A DNA stretch of 64,000 bases from Marivivens sp. (GTDB lineage: Bacteria > Pseudomonadota > Alphaproteobacteria > Rhodobacterales > Rhodobacteraceae): assembly GCA_024642115.1 (NCBI GenBank), contig JAHEBU010000010.1:124001-188000 (forward strand). The letters are read 5' to 3'. The notes beneath the pieces are model-generated. The model saw only the letters and a program-made list of their open reading frames with translations, searched no databases and had not been told where the DNA came from. Position numbers and translations under genes: made by a program. Below, in pieces: positions 55,088 through 63,231 of this stretch. Every line of letters begins with the position of its first letter. Position 1 is the stretch's first letter.

Positions 55088-55930
55088 ATGGCCAAACCTT
55101 CCCCCTCGAACCGCACCCGCACTGAACGCGCAGCCGAACGCGAGGCTGTCGAAGAGGCGGGCGCGCTGTCGGCACGTCTGGTCTATGCCGTCGTGGCCCA
55201 CGAAGGGCGCGAGGAACTGGCCCGGCCCACCGCCTCGCTCATCTGGTCCGGGGTTGCGGCGGGGATCTGCATCAGCTTTTCGGTGCTGGGCGAGGCCATT
55301 TTGCGCAGCGGCTTGCCCGATGCAAAATGGGTGCCGCTGGTCGAATCCCTTGGCTACACGCTGGGCTTTCTGATCGTCATAATGGGGCGGATGCAGCTTT
55401 TCACGGAAAACACCATCACCACCGTTCTGCCTCTTTTGGCCAAACCGACCGCCCGGTCATTCTGGGCCGTGGCGCGGCTGTGGGGGATCGTGCTGGCCGC
55501 CAATATCGTGGGGGCGTTCATCGCCGCTGCGTTCATGGCGTGGTCGCCGGCCTTTGACCCAACGATGCGCGACACCATTCAGGGAATCGCCGAACATGCG
55601 ACCGGGGCAGGACCGCTGACGTCCCTGATCAAGGGGATTCCGGCCGGGCTGCTGGTGGCTGCACTTGTCTGGATGCTGGGCGCGGGCGAACACAACCACG
55701 TCATCATCATCATGATCATGACCTGGTTGATCGCCGCGGGCGATTTTACACACATCATCGCGGGGTCGGTCGAAATGGCCTATCTCATCCTGACCGGGCA
55801 TCTTGGGGCTTCAGGGGCCATCCTTGGCTTTTTCGTGCCGGTCCTGGCGGGGAATATTTTTGGCGGCACTGCGGTCTTTGCCCTGCTCGCCTGGGGTCAG
55901 GTCAAGGAAGAGGTGCGGTCCAGCTCCTAG
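55088..55930 (+). CDS. Formate/nitrite transporter family protein (YfdC-like)
   Basis: 280 residues. The N-terminal 35 residues are hydrophilic and charged. Six membrane helices follow with the FNT layout, including GVAAGICISFSVLGEAIL and MQLFTENTITTVLPLLAKP, where FTENT is a typical FNT loop, and GASGAILGFFVPVLAGNIF. FNT channels carry formate, nitrite or hydrosulfide; the YfdC-like branch has no proven substrate. No nitrite reductase or formate gene lies nearby. It overlaps the convergent cytochrome c gene by 4 bases. Confidence 0.9.
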   Translation: MAKPSPSNRTRTERAAEREAVEEAGALSARLVYAVVAHEGREELARPTASLIWSGVAAGICISFSVLGEAILRSGLPDAKWVPLVESLGYTLGFLIVIMGRMQLFTENTITTVLPLLAKPTARSFWAVARLWGIVLAANIVGAFIAAAFMAWSPAFDPTMRDTIQGIAEHATGAGPLTSLIKGIPAGLLVAALVWMLGAGEHNHVIIIMIMTWLIAAGDFTHIIAGSVEMAYLILTGHLGASGAILGFFVPVLAGNIFGGTAVFALLAWGQVKEEVRSSS

Positions 55931-56490
55931 GGGCTGACGACGCTCAGCTTGATCGACGAATACCAGTCCGCCGCCGCCTTGATCTCGGCGTCGGTCAGGT
56001 CGACGGCGATGGCGTTCATCACCTCGCTCACCCGTTTGCCGCTGCGCAGGTCCATCAGTTGCCCCTGAAGGTACTGGCTTTGCGATCCGGCCAGGTTGGG
56101 GGCCTCGTCAATGACCGAAATGCCATCTGCGCCGTGACAGGCCACACAGACCTGCGGGGCGTCGTCCGGGTTCGCGGCCAATTCGGCGACCACGGGATGC
56201 GAGGCATACCATGCCGCCACATCGGCAATCTGCTGATCCGACAGGCTGCCCACGACGATCGTCATCATCTCGTTCACACGCGCCCCCGACTTGAACGCGT
56301 GTAACTGCATCTCAAGATAGGTCGCCTTTTCCCCGGCGATGTTCGGGGCGACCGGGATGCGGGCAATGCCGTCCAGCCCGTGACAGGTCCGGCACATGCC
56401 AGCAACCTGCTTGCCCGCCTCCGCATCCTGAGCGGGGGAAGCGCTGGCGAGGATGACCCCGCCAAGCGCCAGTATCATGCCACGGATCAT
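55927..56490 (-). CDS. Diheme c4-type cytochrome c
   Basis: 187 residues. A signal peptide (MIRGMILALGGVILASASPA) precedes two heme domains with CRTCHG (33-38) and CVACHG (115-120), each followed by the PNIAG/PNLAG turn. Met ligands are supplied in the MMTIV and EVMNAI segments. It is periplasmic and a good electron acceptor for the PQQ-type dehydrogenase, with which it shares ATGA. The cytochrome c4 family passes electrons on to oxidases. Confidence 0.92.
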   Translation of the reverse strand: MIRGMILALGGVILASASPAQDAEAGKQVAGMCRTCHGLDGIARIPVAPNIAGEKATYLEMQLHAFKSGARVNEMMTIVVGSLSDQQIADVAAWYASHPVVAELAANPDDAPQVCVACHGADGISVIDEAPNLAGSQSQYLQGQLMDLRSGKRVSEVMNAIAVDLTDAEIKAAADWYSSIKLSVVSP

Positions 56491-57749
56491 TGCGAATAGC
56501 TGATCCGATAGATCGCACCAGCCAGGTCATCCGACACCAGCAACGACCCGTCGCGCAACTGCGCCACATCGACCGGGCGACCCAGATATTCGCCATTCTC
56601 GTCGATCCAGCCCTCGGCAAAGGGTTTGGTCGTGGCGGTCCCGTCCTCGGCCACCGTGGTCACCATGACGCGGGCACCTACCGGAACGGTCCGGTTCCAC
56701 GACCCGTGCTGGGCCGAAAAGATGGCGTTCTTGTATTCCGCCGGGAACATGTTCCCGGTGTAGAACATCATCCCCAGGTCAGCAGCGTGTGCGGCCATTT
56801 CAACGACAGGAAAGGTCAGGTTGTCGGGCGGCGTTTCATCTTTGTATTCAACCGTGCGGATATCGCCGCCGCCGTACCACGGATGACCGAACGCCTCGCC
56901 TACCGTGCTCAGATGATTGAGTTCGCCGGGGGGGATGTCGTCGCCCATGCCGTCGACCTGGTTGTCGGTGAACCACAGATCACCCGTCGTGGGATCGAAA
57001 TCCTGCCCGACCGAGTTGCGGACACCGGTTGCGACCACCTCGCGGCCCGTGCCATCGGTATTCATGCGGATGATGCCGCCGATCCCTGCGGCGGCATTTG
57101 CCTCAAGATCCTCGGGCGCGGCCACGTTCAGCGGTTGACCGAGCGAGATATACAGCTTGCCATCCGGCCCGATGTCGCAGACGCGGGCGGTGTGGTTGAA
57201 GCTTTCCCGCTCGGGTGGGATCAACTCGCCCTGCTTGACCACGGCAAAGGCGGCCACGTCCGGGCTTTCATAGAAAAACTCGGCAGCGGGGAACTGCAAC
57301 ACGCGGTTCTGTTCGACGATATACAGGAACCCGTCGGGCGACATGCAGACGCCATTGGGAATGGTCATGGCCAGCGACGGGGCGAAATTCTTGACCTCGT
57401 CTGCAACGCGATCCTTGTTGCGGTCGGTCACGGCCCAGACCTGTTCCTTGCGGGTGCCGACAAAGGTCACGATCCCTTGGGTACCCACGGCCATGTGCCG
57501 GGCGTCAGGGACGACGGCATAAAGCTCGATCTTGAAACCGGGCGGCATGGTGATACGCTCAAGGTTCTTGCGGATGCCGTCGGCATAGGCCCCTGTCTGT
57601 TCGACATAGGTAAAGTCCGTCTTTCCGGTGGTCTGGAAATTGGACAGCCGTTCAAGGTTGTCGGGGTTCGGCACAGCAGCGGTGTCCTGTGCGGTTGCCA
57701 GCGACGACGACAGCGCGACGGCGGCAACGGATGATAGAAGATACTTCAT
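56487..57749 (-). CDS. PQQ-dependent sugar dehydrogenase-like beta-propeller protein
   Basis: 420 residues. A signal peptide (MKYLLSSVAAVALSSSLATA) is followed by a beta-propeller with the soluble-glucose-dehydrogenase/L-sorbosone-dehydrogenase motifs: ITMPPGFKIELYAV, IPNGVCMSPDGFLYIVEQNR, VATGVRNSVGQDFDP, FSAQHGSWNRTVPVGARVM and GRPVDVAQLRDGSLLVSDD. It would oxidise an aldose-like sugar in the periplasm with PQQ. GGGAGGAGCC precedes the ATG at 57749. It forms an operon with the diheme cytochrome, the natural electron acceptor. No PQQ synthesis gene is seen in the window. Confidence 0.9.
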   Translation of the reverse strand: MKYLLSSVAAVALSSSLATAQDTAAVPNPDNLERLSNFQTTGKTDFTYVEQTGAYADGIRKNLERITMPPGFKIELYAVVPDARHMAVGTQGIVTFVGTRKEQVWAVTDRNKDRVADEVKNFAPSLAMTIPNGVCMSPDGFLYIVEQNRVLQFPAAEFFYESPDVAAFAVVKQGELIPPERESFNHTARVCDIGPDGKLYISLGQPLNVAAPEDLEANAAAGIGGIIRMNTDGTGREVVATGVRNSVGQDFDPTTGDLWFTDNQVDGMGDDIPPGELNHLSTVGEAFGHPWYGGGDIRTVEYKDETPPDNLTFPVVEMAAHAADLGMMFYTGNMFPAEYKNAIFSAQHGSWNRTVPVGARVMVTTVAEDGTATTKPFAEGWIDENGEYLGRPVDVAQLRDGSLLVSDDLAGAIYRISYSQ

Positions 57750-57865
57750 GGCTCCTCCCAAAGACCAGATTTCCGTAAGGGAAAGCTGCGGCAATGCGTC
57801 TAATTGAGCAAGTGATAATTTAAGATTTTGGTTCTTTTTCTTTACCAGAATCAGAGGCTTTCCTA

Positions 57866-57904
57866 TTGTGACAGCCCCACAAGCGAATTTATCCTCTATA
57901 AATT
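57866..57904 (-). promoter_or_regulatory. Two palindromes upstream of the PQQ-dehydrogenase operon
   Basis: AATTTAT-CCTCT-ATAAATT (57886-57904) and TTGTG-ACAGCCC-CACAA (57866-57882) are perfect inverted repeats in an AT-rich gap of 261 bases (57750-58010). They lie about 120-155 bases before the dehydrogenase start and may be operators. Confidence 0.4.
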
Positions 57905-58010
57905 ATGGGCTTACAGGAAACGGCGATTTCCCGCCTAAGTTGCGCGATAGAGTAGCCAGATAGCGGTCAGAATACATGACCAATCCGGGCGGGCCGCATA
58001 TGGGGCCGAC

Positions 58011-58931
58011 TCACCCGTTGGGTGTCATCGCTTTGCGCTGCTTTGCCCGCTCCAGCCCCAGTTGCCGCTCGCGCCAGATGATGAGCACACCCGCCGAAAT
58101 GATGATGGCCGCGCCGATCAACATTGTTCCGGTAGGCACTTCGTTGAACACAAAGAACCCCACGCCGATCGCCAGCAGCATCGACGTGTATTCAAACGGT
58201 GCGATCAGCGACGCGTCGGCCAAACGGTAACTTGACGTCAGCAGGATCTGACCGACCCCTCCAAACAGACCCGCAAGGATCAGTATTGCCGCCTCTTGCG
58301 GGGTCGGCACGACCCAGCCCCAAAACAGCGTGACCAGCGACAGGCAGGACGCGGTGACTGAAAACCATAGCACAATGGCCGCAGTCCCTTCGGTGACCAC
58401 CAGTTTGCGCACGAACACCTGGGCAAGGGCCGCAAAGAACGCGCTGGTCAGGACCACCATCGCCCCCAATTGCTCCTTGACCCCGATCGGACCCGCCGTG
58501 ACGGACAGGCGGGGGGACAGCACGATCATCACCCCGATCATGCCCAGCGCCACAGCGGTCAGGCGGAACACTCGCACCTGTTCATTCAGGAACATCGCCG
58601 CAAAGATGACCACCAGCAGGGGTGAGGCATAGCCGATGGCGGTGACTTCCGGCAAAGGCAACATGCCGAGCCCGGCGAAGCCCAACCCCATCGACGTGGT
58701 GCCGACCAGCCCGCGCCAGAAATGACCCAGCGGATTGTGCGTTTCCCAGCCGTGGCGCAACTCCTTGCGGATCGCCAGCCAGACCACAATGACCGGAATG
58801 GCAAAAAAGGACCGAAAAAACACCGCCTCGCCCGGCGGCACATGGCCCGAACTGGCCTTGATCAGGCTCGCCATGCAGACGAACACGCAGACCGAGATCA
58901 CCTTGAGGAAGACACCGCGAAGAGGTTGCAT
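58011..58931 (-). CDS. EamA/DMT family transporter
   Basis: 306 residues with ten membrane helices in two repeats (VFLKVISVCVFVCMASLIKA at the start, then GVGQILLTSSYRLADASLIA near the end). TSSYRLADASLIAPFEYTS is typical of the RhaT/riboflavin-type DMT branch. The start at 58931 follows AGGACTGCCA. Substrate unknown; exporters of amino acids or metabolites are common in the family. It is one of two DMT genes in the window, not obviously a close paralogue of 36418-37290. Confidence 0.9.
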   Translation of the reverse strand: MQPLRGVFLKVISVCVFVCMASLIKASSGHVPPGEAVFFRSFFAIPVIVVWLAIRKELRHGWETHNPLGHFWRGLVGTTSMGLGFAGLGMLPLPEVTAIGYASPLLVVIFAAMFLNEQVRVFRLTAVALGMIGVMIVLSPRLSVTAGPIGVKEQLGAMVVLTSAFFAALAQVFVRKLVVTEGTAAIVLWFSVTASCLSLVTLFWGWVVPTPQEAAILILAGLFGGVGQILLTSSYRLADASLIAPFEYTSMLLAIGVGFFVFNEVPTGTMLIGAAIIISAGVLIIWRERQLGLERAKQRKAMTPNG

Positions 58932-59009
58932 TGGCAGTCCTTTCAGCCGGACCCTAGGCAAGCCGCCCGGTCGCGAAAACCCCGGATCGTGCATAGCTGC
59001 CTTGCAAAC

Positions 59010-59036
59010 GAAAACGCCCCGCCGATGGGGCAGGGC
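59010..59036 (-). terminator. Possible terminator of ohr
   Basis: GCCCC-GCCGAT-GGGGC (59016-59031) is a short stem, 30-45 bases after the ohr stop on the minus strand, followed there by GTTTTC. It is weak because the stem has only five pairs. Confidence 0.45.
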
Positions 59037-59060
59037 GCGTCACTCGTTACTGCAACGCAA

Positions 59061-59489
59061 TCATACAACGGTGGTGGTTACAGAAATATTTCCGTTGGTG
59101 GCGTGGGAATAGGGACAGATCTTGTGGCCGGCATCGGCAACCTTCTGCGCCTCGGCCTTGTCCAGCCCCGGCAGGTTGACCTCAAGCCAGACCTCCAGGC
59201 CAAAGCCCATGTCGCTGCGGGGGCCAATCCCGACGGTGGCCTTGACGGTCGCATCGTCGGGCACCTTGGACAGGCTCTTGTCCTGACTGACGGCAAATTT
59301 CATCGCGCCCAGGTAACAGGCGGCATATCCGGTGGCGAACAGCTGTTCTGGGTTGTTGCCCTTGCCGTTACCGCCCAGTTCCTTGGGTGTGGCGAGGGTC
59401 ACGTCGATCGACCCGTCCTGGGTTTTCGAATGGCCGTCCCGACCGCCGGTTGCGGTGGCGGACGTCTTGTATTTCACATCGACTGACAT
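59061..59489 (-). CDS. ohr: Organic hydroperoxide resistance protein
   Basis: 142 residues. The OsmC/Ohr fold has its redox Cys pair in FATGYAACYLGA (Cys 58) and KICPYSHAT (Cys 125). LATPKELGGNGKGNNPEQLF and VTTTV at the end are typical Ohr signatures. It reduces organic peroxides with lipoylated partners. The start is the ATG at 59489 (MSVDVKYKTSATATG); the upstream frame to 59585 lies inside the end of queG. No OhrR-like repressor is next to it; queG is 55 bases upstream. Confidence 0.95.
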   Translation of the reverse strand: MSVDVKYKTSATATGGRDGHSKTQDGSIDVTLATPKELGGNGKGNNPEQLFATGYAACYLGAMKFAVSQDKSLSKVPDDATVKATVGIGPRSDMGFGLEVWLEVNLPGLDKAEAQKVADAGHKICPYSHATNGNISVTTTVV

Positions 59490-59544
59490 GGGCTCTCCTG
59501 TTTCCAATCCTTGGAAAACATCAGCCACACTAAAAAGTTCCGCG

Positions 59545-60579
59545 CTATGACGGCTGAATTTGTGCCACAGCCCACCCGGCCGCATCGGCCACAGCCGGAT
59601 CCGGATCAGCCATCAGGGGCCGCGCCACGTCAGCCAGCGCGGGCAGGCCTGAATTTCCGATGGCATAAAGGACGTTCCTGACAAACCGGTCCCGCCCGAT
59701 CCGCTTGACCGGACTGCCCGAAAACCGGGCACGAAAGGCGGTATCGTCCAGCCCGGCCAGATCGGCCAGGGCGGGGGCCTTCAGGTCATCGCGGGCGGCC
59801 AGTCGGACATCCCGAGCCGAAACGGCAAACTTGTTCCAAGGACAGACCGCCAGACAATCGTCACAGCCATAGATCCGGTTGCCCATCAGGCCGCGCAAAT
59901 CCTCGGGCACCGACCCTTTGTGTTCGATGGTCAGGTAGGAAATGCAGCGCCGGGCGTCGAGTTGATAGGGGGCGGGAAAGGCGGCGGTGGGACAGATATC
60001 CAGACAGGCCGTGCAACTGCCGCAATGGCTGACTTCCGGCGCATCCGGCTCCAGTTCGACCGTGGTAAAGATCGCGCCCAGAAACACCCAGTTGCCCAGA
60101 TCACGACCCAACAGGTTCGTATGCTTGCCCTGCCAGCCCAGCCCTGCGGCCTGCGCCAGCGGCTTTTCCATGACCGGGGCGGTATCGACGAACACCTTGA
60201 TCTGCGCGCCCGGCGCCTGCTCGATCAGCCAGCGACCGACGACCTTGAGCCGCGCCTTGACCACGTCATGATAGTCCCGGCCCTGCGCATAGACACTGAT
60301 CGCAGCGCGGTCAGGATGGCTCAGCACCTCCAGCGGATCATGCTCGGGGGTATAGCTTTCGGCCAGCATGACAACCGACCGCGCCTCGGGCCACAGGGCT
60401 GTAGGGTCGCCGCGCCAGCCCATGCGCTCGCCCATCCAGCCCATCTGGCCATGCCGCCCCGCAGCGACAAACTCGGTCAGCCGTGCGGCAGCCTGCGGGA
60501 TGGCATCCGGGCGACAGACGCCCATCTCGGCAAACCCCGCCTCAAGCGCAAATCGCCGCAGCCCGACCTTCAGCACCAC
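59545..60579 (-). CDS. queG: Epoxyqueuosine reductase
   Basis: 344 residues. The cobalamin-binding N-terminal part ([20 protein letters not shown]) precedes two 4Fe-4S clusters in [13 protein letters not shown] and [13 protein letters not shown], and a C-terminal HEAT-like region ([20 protein letters not shown]). QueG makes queuosine from epoxyqueuosine in tRNA of the GUN type. The start is a GTG at 60579 with GGGGCC upstream. A copy of a short interspersed repeat and a hairpin lie in its leader between GST and queG. Confidence 0.95.
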   Translation of the reverse strand: MVLKVGLRRFALEAGFAEMGVCRPDAIPQAAARLTEFVAAGRHGQMGWMGERMGWRGDPTALWPEARSVVMLAESYTPEHDPLEVLSHPDRAAISVYAQGRDYHDVVKARLKVVGRWLIEQAPGAQIKVFVDTAPVMEKPLAQAAGLGWQGKHTNLLGRDLGNWVFLGAIFTTVELEPDAPEVSHCGSCTACLDICPTAAFPAPYQLDARRCISYLTIEHKGSVPEDLRGLMGNRIYGCDDCLAVCPWNKFAVSARDVRLAARDDLKAPALADLAGLDDTAFRARFSGSPVKRIGRDRFVRNVLYAIGNSGLPALADVARPLMADPDPAVADAAGWAVAQIQPS

Positions 60580-60586
60580 GGCCCCG

Positions 60587-60611
60587 GTTCACCTTGCCTC
60601 AACAACTCTCG
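60587..60611 (+). repeat. Short interspersed repeat, copy 2
   Basis: GTTCACCTTGCCTCAACAAC, then TCTCG, matches 6631-6655 in 22 of 25 bases. It lies in the 81-base gap between queG and the GST gene and, like the first copy, has a GC-rich hairpin a little downstream (60631-60651). Confidence 0.55.
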
Positions 60612-60630
60612 GGGGTGAATGCCGAAGGCA

Positions 60631-60651
60631 GAGGGGGCAGACAGCCCCCTC
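60631..60651 (-). other. GC hairpin between GST and queG
   Basis: GAGGGGGC-AGACA-GCCCCCTC is a perfect 8-base stem with a 5-base loop, 10 bases after the GST stop on the minus strand. No U run follows, so it could be a weak terminator or part of the repeat element. Confidence 0.45.
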
Positions 60652-60660
60652 CGCCCGTCC

Positions 60661-61326
60661 TCAAAAATCCAGGTCGGCATAGTGGGAGGGCTGCGGAAAG
60701 CCCGGCACCTGATCTGCCAGCAACGACCGAAAGGCGGGGCGCGACTTGATCTTGGCGTACCATTCCTTGACCACTTCGGACCTGTGCCAGTCCACATCGC
60801 TGATGTAATCCAGACAGGACAGATGGGCAGCGGCGGCGAAATCGGCCAGAGTCATGTCATTTCCCGCCAGCCAGCGACGGCTTTCCAGCAATCCCGCCAT
60901 GTAATCAAGATGAAACTTGATCGCACGAGCACCCGACTTGACGTTGGTGCTGTCGGGATAGCCGGTCCCTTTGACCTTGCGAAACACCCGCTCGCCGATC
61001 AGCTTTGACGTGACCTCGGCATTGAACTTGTCATCGAACCAGGCAACCAGGCGGCGGACCTCGTACCGGGCCTCTGCCCCCTTGGGCATAAGCGGCGGCT
61101 GCGGCACCGTCTCTTCCAGAAACTCACAGATCGCCTGACTGTCGGCAAGCGTCAGCTTGCCGATCTGCAAGATCGGCACCCGACCCGCCGGATTGCGGCG
61201 CAGGAAATCGGCATCCTGTTCCCAGTACCGCTCTTCGACCAGTTCCACCTCGATCCGCTTTTCGGCCAGACACAGGCGCACCTTGCGGGAAAAGGGGGAC
61301 AGGGGGAAATGATACAGGCGGTTCAT
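60661..61326 (-). CDS. Glutathione S-transferase family protein
   Basis: 221 residues. MNRLYHFPLSPFSRKVRLCL opens the thioredoxin-like domain, NPAGRVPILQIGKLTLADSQ has the cis-Pro and the glutathione-binding Asp-Ser, and the C-terminal helical domain follows with WLAGNDMTLADFAAAAHLS (N-capping box). It resembles beta or zeta-like GSTs found widely in alphaproteobacteria. It is upstream of queG on the same strand and separated by the interspersed repeat. Substrate not identified. Confidence 0.9.
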   Translation of the reverse strand: MNRLYHFPLSPFSRKVRLCLAEKRIEVELVEERYWEQDADFLRRNPAGRVPILQIGKLTLADSQAICEFLEETVPQPPLMPKGAEARYEVRRLVAWFDDKFNAEVTSKLIGERVFRKVKGTGYPDSTNVKSGARAIKFHLDYMAGLLESRRWLAGNDMTLADFAAAAHLSCLDYISDVDWHRSEVVKEWYAKIKSRPAFRSLLADQVPGFPQPSHYADLDF

Positions 61327-61405
61327 CGCGGACTACTCGACATTTCAATGTCCCCCTTCAATGCCACCAGAGGGGGCGGGGTTCAATGGTGGATCGGGGG
61401 CGGGA

Positions 61406-62149
61406 TCAGCCGCCCTGGAAACAGGTGGCACGGCCATCGGCGGCAATCGTGGCAGCACCGTCAACGATCTGAGCGGCCCGCCGCCGAACGGCGGCAGACG
61501 GGCGGCTGGCCGACCGGCCCTTTGGATCAGGCAGAACTGCGGCCAGACGGGCAGCCTGCACCGGCGTCAGATCGCGGGCATCCACGCCGAAATAATGCTG
61601 GGATGCGGCCTGCACCCCGAACACGCCCTCGTCGAACTCGGCGATATTGAGGTAGACCTCAAGGATGCGGTGCTTGGTCCAGACCGCCTCCATCAGCGGG
61701 GTCAGGGTCACCTCGATCCCCTTGCGAACCCAACTGCGGCCCTGCCACAGATAGACGTTCTTGACCACCTGCTGACTGATAGTCGACGCGCCACGCACCG
61801 CGCCGGCATCCATGGCGGCACGAATGGCCCCCACGTCCAGACCCCAGTGCAAGCAAAAATTGGCATCCTCGGCGGCCACGGCGGACCGGGGCATGACCGG
61901 GGCGATGTCCTCCATCGACACCCATTCCTGCTGCACCCCGCCCAGACGGCGGCCTTCGGAAAACATGTAGGGGGTGGTTGGCGGGTTCACGACGTCAAAG
62001 AGAAGGATTCCGAACAGGACAAGACCAAACACGATGAGCACCCCCCGCCAGAACACCCGGCGCAGACGGGCGAACAGACCCCGCCGCGGCCCCGTGGCCC
62101 CGGACGCGGACCTCGCCGCCTTGGTCGTCTTGATCGTCTTGGTCGCCAT
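61406..62149 (-). CDS. mtgA: Monofunctional peptidoglycan transglycosylase
   Basis: 247 residues. A short cytoplasmic Lys/Arg-rich head and one membrane anchor (VLIVFGLVLFGILLFDVV, about 35-52) precede the GT51 domain: AEDANFCLHWGLD has the catalytic Glu, GASTISQQVVKNVYLWQGRS the second conserved block, and TPLMEAVWTKHRILEVYLNI the third. MtgA polymerises lipid II into glycan strands at the periplasmic face without cross-linking. The start MATKTIKTTKAARSASG is reasonable. Confidence 0.95.
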   Translation of the reverse strand: MATKTIKTTKAARSASGATGPRRGLFARLRRVFWRGVLIVFGLVLFGILLFDVVNPPTTPYMFSEGRRLGGVQQEWVSMEDIAPVMPRSAVAAEDANFCLHWGLDVGAIRAAMDAGAVRGASTISQQVVKNVYLWQGRSWVRKGIEVTLTPLMEAVWTKHRILEVYLNIAEFDEGVFGVQAASQHYFGVDARDLTPVQAARLAAVLPDPKGRSASRPSAAVRRRAAQIVDGAATIAADGRATCFQGG

Positions 62150-62176
62150 GTCCCAGCTATAGGGGCTGCGGCGTTG

Positions 62177-63085
62177 TCAGACAAACAGAACCATCGCATC
62201 CGTCCCACGCAAAACCGGCCGGGCAGTCAGCGTCGGCGTGCAATCGGTCAGGCCCAGCCTGTCACGGACTGCCTCCGAGGCGACCGGATCATACAGGGCA
62301 AAATCGCCCCCCGGATCGAAACTCTCCGATGCAATCCCCTCGGCATAGACAATCTGATGTCCATCCAGCAGAAGATGCAGGTATTCGACCTCGCGCATCT
62401 TCTGAACATGGATGCGGTCGTGGGTTGCCACCAGATGCTTGGCCGCGACCATCACTTCATCGGTGCCGAAATACAGTTCGGCCCGCCAGCCGTCGATAAC
62501 CATCCGGTGCTGGGGCGACACCAGCAGGTCCCGCGCGTTGCCCAGCGCGCCAGCCATGATGCGGATCGGGGCATGATTGCCATCGCCAGAGGCGCGGCGG
62601 CAACTGACCCACAAGACAGGCTGCGGCCCCGCATCGCGGGTCAGGACCAGATCGCCTTCGGCCAGATCCTCGATCCGGCGCGGTCCGTCCGGCGTGTCGA
62701 TCAGGGTGCCCCGCACAAAGCAGGCGGGGCCAAGATCGCTGACCGGCATTTGCGTGTTGGGCGAAACCCAACTTGAACTGACAAACGTGGCGTTCTCCAG
62801 AACGCTGCCGTCGATGGGGGTGAACACCCGTTGCCCGTTGGCCAGATAGAACGTCGTCCCGGTGATCGTGACGATGGAACCGTCCATCCGTTCGACAGTG
62901 ACCGTGTCCCCGTAATAGGTCCCGGTCACGTCCGACCCGTTCACCCTGTCATTGCCCGCGGTTCCGACATCGCCGTCGTCGTCCTGATCCACAAGGTTGT
63001 AGACCACGAAATTCAACGGCGTCCCCGACGCCGGGGGCGAATAAGGGTCGATCAGGTAGAACTGGTCGGTGTAGGTTGTCGGCAT
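62177..63085 (-). CDS. Hint-domain protein (Hint_2 type)
   Basis: 302 residues. The first about 115 residues are acidic and beta-rich (LVDQDDDGDVGTAGNDRVNG). The Hint domain begins at the ACFVRGTLIDTPDGPRRIED block (Cys at about 121), and includes HAPIRIMAGALGN and LLVSPQHRMVID, with the block-B-like His. Such domains, common in Rhodobacteraceae, can self-cleave like hedgehog or intein domains. The C-terminal region ends TDAMVLFV. No signal peptide; many such proteins leave the cell by type I secretion. It is not part of an evident operon. Confidence 0.87.
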   Translation of the reverse strand: MPTTYTDQFYLIDPYSPPASGTPLNFVVYNLVDQDDDGDVGTAGNDRVNGSDVTGTYYGDTVTVERMDGSIVTITGTTFYLANGQRVFTPIDGSVLENATFVSSSWVSPNTQMPVSDLGPACFVRGTLIDTPDGPRRIEDLAEGDLVLTRDAGPQPVLWVSCRRASGDGNHAPIRIMAGALGNARDLLVSPQHRMVIDGWRAELYFGTDEVMVAAKHLVATHDRIHVQKMREVEYLHLLLDGHQIVYAEGIASESFDPGGDFALYDPVASEAVRDRLGLTDCTPTLTARPVLRGTDAMVLFV

Positions 63086-63187
63086 TGCCGCCTCTGCATT
63101 GGTTCACTCTCGAAACAACGCAGAAAATGCAGGTCAAATTTGCCGCTAATGCGGAACAATCAAGGTCATTGTTTCCGCAAAATGGGT

Positions 63188-63215
63188 CATTCCGGGGCAC
63201 GCAGGCCCCGGAATG
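63188..63215 (-). terminator. Perfect hairpin downstream of gltB
   Basis: CATTCCGGGGC-ACGCAG-GCCCCGGAATG is an 11-base perfect stem with a 6-base loop, 17 bases after the gltB stop on the minus strand. A short T-rich stretch (CATTTTG) follows there. It is probably the gltB terminator, though the U run is weak. Confidence 0.55.
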
Positions 63216-63231
63216 TGTCGCCCGTCTCGTG

